Below are positions 49,005 through 61,100 of a DNA stretch of 64,000 bases, piece after piece. The stretch spans positions 29,535,559 to 29,599,558 of the forward strand of contig CM038708.1 in NCBI GenBank assembly GCA_021613375.1, read 5' to 3'. The notes under the pieces were generated by a model that was not told the DNA's origin, made no database searches, and saw only the letters and a program-made list of their open reading frames with translations. The translations under genes were made by a program, and so were the position numbers. Every line of letters starts with the position of its first letter. Positions within the stretch are counted from its first letter, which is position 1. The stretch is from Megaleporinus macrocephalus (lineage: Eukaryota > Chordata > Actinopteri > Characiformes > Anostomidae).

Positions 49005-49911
49005 CATTCTTGGTTTACCTAAAAAATTTACCAAACTGTTGGCTCAGCTACTGCTTAAATTTATGCTATCTCGCTGATATGATATTTTTTTTTGTTCTAA
49101 TGTTAGCTCCTTTCTCTTGTATGTCATTCATTTATTGTGAAACAATTAGTGAACAGGTCCTCATCATGAGCCTGCTTATCAATCAACTGTCTCAATACTT
49201 TTGATCCTGTGAAAATGTAGAGACTTTGTGAAAAATGGTGTAATTCCCAAATAGTTCATGCAACTGAACCCACTGGATTAAAACTGAAATTTTACATTTT
49301 AGTCACATTTTGACTGCTTCTTCTTTGACCGCTTATCTGTTATCCCAGGTACTGAGCAGCTGTAAGGCCAGAGTGACGTTTTTGATAGTTGTTGGGGAGC
49401 CCAGCGACATACAAGCCTTAGAGGTTGATAGGACCACTGATGATGTGTGGATGTCTTAATGCACTGTGTGTGTGGCTGGCATCAGCCAAAAAAGCTGAGA
49501 ATTGATTCACTGACTCTTTCCTGATGTTGTGCTGGGGTGAGGTCAGACACTGACAAGAGATCTGAGACTTTTTTACAAAGATAGCCAAATATTTTTAGTC
49601 ATAATCTCATGAATATGATCAATAAATAGCCATAATTAAAAATAAACATCACAAATTACCACTGTTAGTTTCCTTATATGTTATCTATCAATGATATGTT
49701 TACTTTGAGAAATCAGTATTGGAAAATATTTGAGAGAGAAACAGTAAAACACGAAGGGAAATGTTTTACCATGAATCATATAAAGGTTGTTATAAGCTCA
49801 CAGAAATAGATTTAGATTAAAATATATCACTTATAGATTGGAAACTGGGAAAAGTGAAATGATTGTGATGAAAAAACATATCCCGAAAAAGAACTTAGAC
49901 AACCTTTCATG
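49005..49911. other. Intergenic DNA with Tc1-type end remnant
   Basis: About 49195-49300 reads acttttgatcctgtgaaaat followed by gattaaaactgaaa, like the remnant at 30175-30270 after gene 1. No gene seen. Confidence 0.45.
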
Positions 49912-50225
49912 TGTCTTAGAGGACAAATGGAAATCAGTCTAGTGACACCACATCTGAATAAACAAAACATGCAAAGTAAAAAACATTAGACAAAAACTTC
50001 AATCCCAACTTTTAAGGACAAAACCATCCAAGGGGAAATCTAACCTTTAACAATTTCTTGAACAAAGTAATATCTTCCTCTGTCTTCATGTCTCAGATAA
50101 TGTGGAACCACATCCATCGCAGGCATGACTTTCAAACCTATCTTTTAATAAATACTGGTATTCCATCTACTTTAAACACACTTGGTAATAGTTTGTAGGA
50201 TATTAAAAACTGGATGCATAGTAAC
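49912..50225 (+). repeat. Dispersed repeat family B, copy 3
   Basis: Ordered blocks as in the other two copies: cttagaggacaaatggaaat, aataaacaaaacatgcaaag, aatgtggaaccacatc, tattccatctactttaaac. Confidence 0.7.
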
Positions 50226-52847
50226 TTACTTAAACTCAAACAAAGCATCAAAACCAACGTTCAATATACAGATTTTCTGTTGAATAGGTGGCCATTTGGG
50301 AACCTGCATGGCTGTGGGCCTCACTGAGAGCGACTCTTGATGATGTGATTAAGTCTTTGTTGACTGAATATCACCAGTGACACTGTGTGTATTTTGTTTC
50401 TGAGCCCGCTCAAGTCTGCATTACAGTTTTGATTTGTAACAACGAATCAGCAATTGTGTATGTAGAATATGTGTAAATGTAAAACATGTATTATTTAAAT
50501 ATCTTGCGTAAGAAGGTATAACTTTGTCTATAGGAGGCCATCTTTTAATATTTTAATATTTTAAAGGGTGTGATTTGTTATTTTGTTTTTGTTATAATGG
50601 CACAACACACTCCTACAGCTGTATCTCTTCTTTCAACTACTTATGACTAGTCACCTCTTCTATGCAAAAGTAGCGCAACATTCGTTAGCAAATAGGCCAA
50701 CATAAATTGTTTATTTATAAAAACATTTATTTACACAGCCCTCATTGGTTGGTTGCTTATGTATTCTGTTGTTGTACTGTTACAGAGCGCCAGGTGTGCT
50801 GCATGCCATTACTTTCCAACCACAAGAATTTAAGAAGTTCTGTCCTACTTTCTCTTTCATTCCTTCTGTGTCTGAGAACATTTGATGTCCTAAAAGGTGC
50901 AGTTAGCGTTGTGGAGAACAATAGTTGATATTTGAACTCAACAGCAAAACAAATACAACCCTCCCTTCACTGATCCTTCAGAAGCCCTGCCCCACAAATT
51001 TATGAGTATGCTTTGCCAACTGTTTTTCTAGTTTCTAGAATAGAGAGTGGCATTTATTATTTTATTACTATTTTTTATGACATTTATTAAGTCACATAGG
51101 TGAAAACTGTTGAAGCTTTCTGCTCTGGCCCTGCACTTTGAAAGAAATATCCTCTAAACATCCATGGCAAAGAGGAGAAAATACTAGCAGAAGATGCTGA
51201 AAAATCCAGTGCACAGAAATTTGCAGTGAGGGGATGAGTATGAGTAAGATGTAAATGTGAATCCAAAAGGACACGGATCTGAATTCTTGGGCATTGACTG
51301 TGTTTACGTGTGCACCAAATAGTACCATCATTATCTGATTTCTGCATTTATGTGATTATTCAAGAGGTCATTACAGCACACCCTGATTGTAAAATAGATA
51401 GACATTCAATAAAAAAGCTGGATTTTACCTCAGCACATGTATACTGTTCTTCTTACTTTCCATTTGTCTTTGTCTGCACGAGTACAGCTGTCCCAGAAAA
51501 AAAACAGCATCCAGGATATGGTCACAAAACATTCAGGAGCTGAAAACCAACATTTATACTTTTATACTACATAATGAATAATTTCATGTGAACATCCTCA
51601 TCATTTGTAAGTTTACTGGTGTGTTTCAAATCAAACTTACTGACAAATTTAGATTATTAAATGCTCATAAACACACTTATTTTTAATAATCAATGCTCTC
51701 CATCTGCATATACATTAAGCACCTGTGGAGGCGGAATTAAAACAGTGGGCAGAGGGTTAAGTTGTTGATTCACTTTATCAAAATATCAGCCAACCCCCAC
51801 TGAACCAGGAATACCAACCAATAATGCTGACCTTCATCCTAAACACCTCAAAGGAATCACGAGTGAGATCACCCTGTAGAGATATTTGGATGGTTTCTTC
51901 TTTTTTTAAGTCCTGTTCTAGTACAGATTCTAGGAACTTCCTTTATGTACACTTATATACAAAACAGCTTTGGCTCACTGAAGATCATCTTAAAAGGATG
52001 CACAACTACAGAAATTCCTAACATTAAAGCTAACAATAAAAACAGTTAGACCTGTAGTTAGAACATGGCTCTTGTTTATGTGTATCTTTGACTTATCATC
52101 ACAAGAAAATAACAAGAAATTCTGTTCAAGTCACCTCCTACCTCCTTGGCCTTGCTTCATCAGTCCCACTCACTCCTCTACTCCATCTTTCTGGACAATG
52201 TCTCCTTCATGGAACTTTGGTTCATTCTCCTGCATTACAGGAATACCATCTCATTTTTTATGAGGGTGCCAGTTCTGTAGCCTGTGGCCAACAATTTTTC
52301 CATGAAGCAGCTCAGTCCATCAGCTTCAGTGGCTTCTAGAGTGGATGTTGGTTTAACTCCCTTAAATCCTGCCAAATTCACTCCCCCAGAAAGTTAAGTG
52401 TCAAGTCTACCTTGTGAGAGCTCAATCCCATAATCATTGCATCGTTTCTTTTAGGATGAATAGAGAGTAATACTCATCATCCCATCATCATGCTATTTTC
52501 CCAGTGCCTCATCTGGCATGCTGCTCAAGATCAATTCATTCTCATACATTTTCCTTGTCACTGAAATGTCTTAGCTGGTTCACTTTTCCATTTCCAATTT
52601 TGGACTGGAAAAAAAAGTTTCATGTCCTCTAATTATGGCCTTTTGTTTAGATAATCACTCAACTGCTGCTTTCCATACCTTTATCCTCATCAGCTGTCTA
52701 TCTCTGCTTGTCCATGTTAAAGTCAATCTTTCTTTACAGGCTTTACATACTCGTCATTGCCGTAAACCACTGCCAGGAGACAGTTTTAAAAGGAATACTA
52801 AAATTATTCCTCATTGTATAGCAGTGTCTGCCCATATGTGTTTATAG
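50226..52847. other. Intergenic DNA between lectin gene 2 and the fossil exon
   Basis: No exon, RNA gene or bounded transposon could be supported. Open frames at about 51090-51350 and 52070-52340 overlap on several frames and have no recognisable domain. Confidence 0.45.
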
Positions 52848-52925
52848 TTCAAAGAGAAGCTGACAGACAAAGGACTGAGCAACCTGACACCTTGTTTGGG
52901 ATCTTTTGAGAAGAAATCAACGTAG
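52848..52925 (+). pseudogene. Fossil terminal exon of a lost C-type lectin copy
   Basis: After an acceptor-like tttatag, 26 codons read FKEKLTDKGLSNL, a diverged TPCLGSFEKK, then ST and TAG. This aligns with the last exon of gene 1 (LKEKLIGGGLPRNF, INKK). The sequence just upstream (cccatatgtg) also resembles the gene 1 intron end. No companion lectin-domain exons were found within several kilobases, so this is a stranded remnant of a decayed array member. Confidence 0.6.
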
Positions 52926-53939
52926 AAGATTTAAAGAGGAACATTACAAAAATACCTTCTTTCAAATGCATAAAAACTGTATACGTTTTAGCTACATCTA
53001 TTAATCAGCACCTAAGAGTTATAAAAGGTAATTAAGTGTAATAATATATCCATGTATGTCTTTTGCACCTCCTAGTGATATTTAGTAGTAAAATATGTAT
53101 AATGTCAAGTGCGTGTCAGTCGACCTTCAACTATATGTTCTGCATCTTCCTGTACCTTCATTATAAAACATGTTGACTTTCAAAAAAGTATATTTTCTGT
53201 TTAATTATTTCATAATAATTTCTGTGTCTTTTAATGGCAGTTTAGGCATTCCAGATAAAACATGGACAGTCAATACTGCAATGTATTTTTAATTCTGTTA
53301 CAACATTGTTCTAAGAGAGTGTAGCTGCTGGATATTGCCAGGACTGCAGTCTAGACTTGTCACCTAAAACATGAAAACATGGAAATTATGAAGTGCAAAA
53401 TTTGACAAAGAAGCCCTTCGCAGTTGCTCAGCCAAAAAAATGTATGGAAAATTGTTTGAAAAATCTCCTCAATCAACTGGTGAGCAGCAGTTTAACACAG
53501 GTTCAGCTAAACAACAAAACTTCAGGGCTTTACCATGTACCTGTGCGTTTAATTAAATCTGACTGGTTTGTCAAAACAGGCAGTCAATACAGCTTAAATA
53601 TATATAACTACAATAGATATATGTTCAATAACTACAGGGCCTGAGATGAGAACATTTCCTTTTTTTAGTCTATGCAAGTGTAGTCAGAACTATATGATTT
53701 TTCATATAATGTATAAATATCTGGTGATATACAGGCCAAATTTCCGTAATCACGATGAAAAAGATCAGATTTCTCATGAAAAACCTGTTCTGGAGTAAAT
53801 ACTTTCCTTTCAGCCGATTTCTTAATCCAGTCGGCGTCACCAACTAACCAGAACTACAATTATGGAGCTATGTGCGTCTGTGTGTGCACCTGAGACTTAC
53901 TGGAATTGCCCGCCATGAGTGATTATGTGATTTGCTGAT

Positions 53940-54039
53940 CTGTTTTAAGATGTTTTCTTCCTCCTTCATTACAAAACAAAGACTGCTCTAAAGGAAAGAC
54001 ACACAAGAGACTGGCTGTGCAACTATACATGTTTGGCAG
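53940..54039 (+). other. Possible leader exon of lectin gene 3
   Basis: The donor is gttagt after tgtttggcag at 54039, the same donor sequence as the leaders of genes 1 and 2. A tataaat at 53712-53718 is a possible TATA element, which would make the exon longer than drawn. The promoter blocks shared by genes 1 and 2 are absent here. Tentative. Confidence 0.3.
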
Positions 54040-55184
54040 GTTAGTGCTTCTTTTATTAATTTTTGAGAAACTGTTTTATATTCTACTAAAGATGTAGCTG
54101 CACTCAGACTGAAATAACATCACTTACAAGAATTATTTGTGGTTTCAGATTTAAACAGCGCCTCCTGACTAGATCATGATCAGTTGGTCTGATATTGATA
54201 TAGTTTTAATCAAGATTAGTCAGGAATTTTCTAAAATCTCAATGGTAATGAATCTGTTGTCCACTGAGACTACAAGGAGAGTAACTGTGTCTATCAGAAG
54301 TATTGGCAGACTAACTAGATATTTTAGGAATGTGAATGCATGCCTTATAGTCTATAGTTTATGGCAGATTTTGAAATCTCTCCACATCTGAAGCTAGTTA
54401 CACAAGTCCCCCACTTACTGGCAAAGAGCAAAAATGCTCTAAAATACATATTTATTGTTTATTGACTTGATCTCACACTGAAACTTACACTTTCTCACAT
54501 TCTCAGAGAAATATGTTCTAAAAAAAGTTCTGATATAGGTATGATTTCGAGCTTTTAACAGTAGAAGAACCCTTTTTGGTTCTAATTAGAACTTTCAAAA
54601 AGATTCCATATAGCACCATATACACCACATCCTCCATCAATCTAATTACTCAACTCCTGTTTAATGTCTTGCTACTACATGAAGTAATTATTTTAGGTTG
54701 AACCAACAAAGCACTTTTTACAGCGTACAGTGCACCACAGACATCTGGCAGCAACTGTCAACAGGGTTGTAGCTGGACATTACTGATATTACAGATATTA
54801 AAGTTAAAGTTTTTTTTCCGATTGTTCAATCTTTAGCAAAAACAAGACTAAATTTTCCTTTAATGCACAGACAACACACTAGACATTTGAAATTGGTATT
54901 AATTCTTAGTTTTGAAATAAAGCATCGAAATGATTGCCTTAAACTCTTACAATTTTGTTTTTGGGAATGATTAAAATGTAAAATACAAGAAATGAATATT
55001 ACATCTAATTAAATACGCCTCACGGCCCACATAAGAAGTCTCACTATAAACAGAAGAAACTTATTCTTTAAATTTACTTTTGCAAATGCAATTTGCACAT
55101 CCATTCTGTAACATACACTTAACAACATACAGACCACAAATGTCAAATATATATTCTCCTCTGCTTTTCAGATCTGTTTCAGTC

Positions 55185-58100
55185 ATGCATTTCTTCTTGC
55201 TGTTTTCAGGTCAGTAATGACTAACTTGCATTTTGAGCCACATAATGATTCACCATTTATTTGCACATTCACCTTTGATACTGAGCTTTCTGAAATGTTG
55301 TGTTATATATACTGTATACAATTTAATGTTTTTCTTACAGGACTCTGCACACTTCCCCTCACATATGGCCGTGAGTTGATATTGTAAAGTTTTTACTCAT
55401 AAATATACGCTGTGTTTTGCATTTGAATTCAAACATAAATGACTAATTTTATTCCAGTTTAATTAAATAAAACACAGCCTCCTGAATCAACTTCTGCTTA
55501 CTTGTATGTCATCAGAGTAGTATCAATGGCTTTATGATTTATGTGTTGCTTGTAGCTGACATGTACTTCATGCATGTATCAACTGAATTTCTTATCGAAT
55601 GTAAGAAAAGTTTTTTAAGCATTTCATTATTTGTTGAACAGTTATTTATTTCTTGGTTTATTTTATCAATGCTTCACCCAAGCAGCCTGTTTTAAATGTA
55701 CTTATTTTGTGAGGTTATACATCCACCTATTCGGTGTAGACCAGAGGTGTCTTTCAGACATCACATGTTCATTTCTGCTCACCCTTCTCAGGTATAAAGA
55801 TTTAATTTTAATATGCATGTGTTAACGTCCAGTCTTCAGACCCCTGCAGTGTATGAGCTGCCTGCTGCTCCCCCACATAATCTCAGATCAGCAGAGCTAT
55901 TGGATATGAGGAACAATAAGACTTTTCTGCTGTCAATCCTGTTTTTCTTATTGTTCTTTCACAGAATAGAAACCAGTTCTGGAAAAGCCCCTTACTTCTT
56001 TTCCTCCTTTTCTATTACAGGGTCCCATTTTCTTATTGTACATTTTAAGCCTTCGCTCTAAGAGTTACAGGGGTTTTCCAGTACATCATAGACACCACAT
56101 AATATATACATAACATAATATTACATAATATCCTGTTTTTCTTATCTTGATATTTTATATTAAGTAATAAAATGGGCTGATATGTCAACAAATTATGGGC
56201 AACATTTTAATTACCACCTCGTACACGTGTGTACTGTACATGTGTGTTTAAAGGTAAGTGTGAAAGACTAAAAAAAAGAATTTCAGAGAAAACACTCTTC
56301 ACATGACTTCCCATAGAAATGTACTGAATACTCCTGAACAGCGTACTGAACAGCACACTCTGACTGTGTATCTTGTGTAAAGTTGTAACTAAAACATTAT
56401 TGGTTCATTTTTATCACTGGATATTATAAAAATTATAATAAACAGAACAAGTCTGCAAAAGTAACAAAATAAGCAACCCTACTGGGCCAAAGACTAAATA
56501 ATAGATTATTGTTAAGTAATTACTAATCTATACTTTAAATAATAACCAACTGTTGTACATCAAGAAGTTACATGAAGTTACAAGAAGATTTTTGCCCTGG
56601 TCCTGCACCAAGCCAAAGATCTGAATAATAAACCAAAACCCATGTTTTATATTTCTAGTATTATGAAAAGTATAACATTAAAACAGTAAAATATAACATT
56701 TTAAATAAAAGGGTTGCATAAAAATGTTCAAATAATAGTGTCTTTTGGTACCATTTAATCTACACCGCTATCGGGTTCGTGACAATATACAACCCTACTG
56801 TGTTGGTGTCAGGTCACTTACAAAGTATACTGTGATTTAAAATAAATGATTTTAGGAAAATAGTATCAAAAAAGTGCCCCACCGTATACATAGATGCTAT
56901 GTTTGCAATGCACCCTCACTTGCTGGAGTGGAGGAGTCTAATGGCTAAAGACAGATAACAACACTGCTATCTAGTGGTCAGGCGATTTAATCACAACACT
57001 GAATGAACTTTTATACTCAAGTCTATTGATATTTCTTACACTCTTACACAAGATGTTAAATACGTGGTATTTATAATGATATTGGTATTTAAAAAAGTTA
57101 AATTAATTCCACCCATTTATATTATAGAGAGACTTAATGATCGACAAATATTTTAGTATTAGTAAAACAGAATCAAACACGGTGAGCAGAACTGTTATTG
57201 TGCTAGCTAAGCTAATGCTTCCCTAGCACTGTTTAACATTTGCCAGTTGTTAGGAAGATGGTTTGACATTTATTAAATGAAGGCTTGAAAATCGAGCACT
57301 GTGTTCACTTACGTTGTGATTAAATAAACAACTAAACTTTTTGATTATTTGAATTGTTGAAATAATACAGGATGAGTGGGACGACCACTAATTAATATGC
57401 AAGACATTACATAACCTTTACAAGTAAAGAACTGCATACATGGATACATATCGTCTTCAACATAAAACAGATATACAGGCACAAAACAGACAGAATTATT
57501 ACATGGCTTTAACCCCATTTTTAGAAACTGTTAGTCTTGCCCGCTGTTACGCACAGCTGCTGCTGATGATGGAGTAGCGAAGGTACTTATAGAACAGGAT
57601 TATCAAAAGTCATATAAAACTTGTCCTCATAAGGCTGCAGACTAAAGGAACTTAGCTCCTTCAACCTTAAACAAACAAATAAACAAAGCTGTCTGTCTCC
57701 ATCAATTCAGGATGACCCTTTTTTGTCTCTACAGAACCTCATTTTTTTCCCACTACAGTTGCTCCCCCAGACACCACCACTGCTCTAACTTCATCAGGTC
57801 AGAATTTATTGCTTGGTATTTTCCTGGATCATTTAGATCACATGCAAAAGATAATACAAAAAACTTTTTTATTATAAAATTGAAAGGATGCTGTTGGTGT
57901 ACTGCACAACTCCGGTTGCATTTAAAGTTAATTTATGTGTCAACATTTTTAAACATATCTATTAGAGGAGAGAAATTTTAAACTTTGTTTGGTTCATACA
58001 TAATTAATATTCTGTATTTCTGGGTCATAAAATGTTAACCCTACCCCTAACTCCAACCCCACACCCTAATCCTAACCTTCTTTGTCCCCCCACTACAGTC

Positions 58101-61100
58101 ACTCCCACACACAGTGTGACTGGCATCACCTATCCAACTGCTCCAACTTCATCAGGTCAGAATGGATTTTTAATTAACTGGTATTTTCCTTTATCATATA
58201 AATCATATGGAAAAGGTAACACAATAATTAATTTCCATTATGAATAGAAAGGATGCTGTAGGTGTTGATTTCATTTGTGTGTGAACATCACTGCTCAAGA
58301 CATACATAGTTAATTTTCATGAAATGTATTGTTTGCAAATTTTGAAAACCCACATTTAAATTATGTAAGTTTACTAAAACGTTTGACTGGTAGTGATATA
58401 AAACGTTTGGCTGGTAGTGTACTAAAACGTTTTGCTGGTAGTGATCTAAAACGTTTGACTGGTAGTGATCTAAAACGTTTGGCTGGTAGTCTACTAAAAC
58501 ATTTGACTGGTAGTGTACTAAAACGTTTGACTGGTAGTGATATAAAACGTTTGGCTGGTAGTGTACTAAAACGTTTGACTGGTAGTGTACTAAAACGTTT
58601 GACTGGTAGTGATCTAAAACGTTTGGCTGGTAGTGTACTAAAACGTTTGACTGGTAGTGTACTAAAACGTTTGACTGGTAGTGATCTAAAACGTTTGACT
58701 GGTAGTGTACTAAAACGTTTGACTGGTAGTGTACTAAAACGTTTGACTGGTAGTGTACTAAAACGTTTGGCTGGTAGTCTACTAAAACATTTGACTGGTA
58801 GTGTACTAAAACGTTTGACTGGTAGTGTACTAAAACGTTTGACTGGTAGTGATCTAAAACGTTTGACTGGTAGTGATCTAAAACGTTTGACTGGTAGAGA
58901 TCTAAAACGTTTGACTGGTAGTGTACTAAAACATTTGACTGGTAGTGTACTAAAACGTTTCACTGGTAGTGATCTAAAACGTTTGGCTGGTAGTGATCTA
59001 AAACGTTTGGCTGGTAGTGTACTAAAACGTTTCACTGGTAGTGTACTAAAACGTTTGGCTGGTAGTGTACTAAAACGTTTGACTGGTAGTGTACTAAAAC
59101 GTTTGGCTGGTAGTGTACTAAAACGTTTGACTGGTAGTGTACTAAAACGTTTGGCTGGTAGTCTACTAAAACATTTGACTGGTAGTGTACTAAAACGTTT
59201 GACTGGTAGTGTACTAAAACGTTTGACTGGTAGTGTACTAAAACGTTTGACTGGTAGTGATCTAAAACGTTTGACTGGTAGTGATCTAAAACGTTTGACT
59301 GGTAGTGTACTAAAACGTTTGACTGGTAGTGTACTAAAACGTTTGAGTGGTAGTGTACTAAAATGTTTCACTGGTAGTGATCTAAAACGTTTGACTGGTA
59401 GTGTACTAAAACGGTTGACTGGTAGTGTACTAAAACGTTTGAGTGGTAGTGTACTAAAACGTTTCACTGGTAGTGATCTAAAACGTTTGACTGGTAGTGT
59501 ACTAAAACGTTTGACTGGTAGTGTATCTAAAGCGTTTGACTGGTAGTGATCTAAAACGTTTGGCTGGTAGTGTACTAAAACGTTTGACTGGTAGTGTACT
59601 AAAACGTTTGGCTGGTAGTGTACTAAAACGTTTGACTGGTAGTGATCTAAAACGTTTGGCTGGTGGTGTACTAAAACGTTTGACTGGTAGTGTACTAAAA
59701 CGTTTGGCTGGTAGTGTACTAAAACGTTTGACTGGTAGTGTACTAAAACGTTTGACTGGTAGTGATCTAAAACGTTTGACTGGTAATGATCTAAAACATT
59801 TGACTGGTAATGATCTAAAACGTTTGACTGGTAGTGATCTAAAACGTTTCACTGGTAGTGTATCTGAAACGTTTGACTGGTAGTGTTCTAAAACGTTTGG
59901 CTGGTAGTGATCTAAAACGCTTAGCTGGTAGTGATCTAAAACGGTTGACTGGTAGTGATCTAAAAGGTTTGGCTGGAAGTGATCTAAAACGGTTGACTGG
60001 TAGTGATCTAAAAGGTTTGACTGGTAGTGATCTAAAAGGTTTGACTGGTAGTGTACTAAAACGTTTGGCTGGTAGTGATCTAAAACGGTTGACTGGTAGT
60101 GATCTAAAAGGTTTGACTGGTAGTGATCTAAAACGTTTGGCTGGTAGTGTACTAAAATGTTTGACTGGTAGTGTACTAAAACGTTTGGCTGGTAGTGTAC
60201 TAAAACGTTTGGCTGGTAGTGTACTAAAACGTTTGACTGGTAGTGTACTAAAACGTTTGGCTGGTAGTGTACTAAAACGTTTGACTGGTAGTGTACTAAA
60301 ACGTTTGGCTGGTAGTCTACTAAAACATTTGACTGGTAGTGTACTAAAACGTTTGACTGGTAGTGTACTAAAACGTTTCACTGGTAGTGTACTAAAACGT
60401 TTGACTGGTAGTGTACTAAAACGTTTCACTGGTAGTGATCTAAAACGTTTGACTGGTAGTGATCTAAAACGTTTGACTGGTAGTGTACTAAAACGTTTGA
60501 CTGGTAGTGTACTAAAACATTTGACTGGTAGTGTACTAAAACGTTTCACTGGTAGTGATCTAAAACGTTTGACTGGTAGTGTACTAAAATGTTTGACTGG
60601 TAGTGATCTAAAGCGTTTGACTGGTAGTGATCTAAAACGTTTGACTGGTAGTGTACTAAAACGTTTGACTGGTAGTGTACTAAAACGTTTGGCTGGTAGT
60701 GTACTAAAACGTTTGACTGGTAGTGATCTAAAACGTTTGACTGGTAGTGTACTAAAACGTTTGACTGGTAGTGTACTAAAACGTTTGGCTGGTAGTGTAC
60801 TAAAACGTTTGACTGGTAGTGTACTAAAACGTTTGACTGGTAGTGATCTAAAACGCTTAGCTGGTAGTGATCTAAAACGTTTGACTGTTAGTGATCTAAA
60901 AGGTTTGGCTGGAAGTGTACTAAAACGTTTGGCTGGTAGTGATCTAAAACGGTTGACTGGTAGTGATCTAAAAGGTTTGACTGGTAGTGATCTAAAACGT
61001 TTGGCTGGTAGTGTACTAAAACATTTGACTGGTAGTGTACTAAAACGTTTGGCTGGTAGTGATCTAAAACGTTTGACTGGTAGAGATCTAAAACGTTTGA

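Noticed and set aside
51087..52340. Possible coding exons in overlapping short open frames
   Set aside because: No recognisable domain, no consistent splice phases and open on both strands over the same bases.
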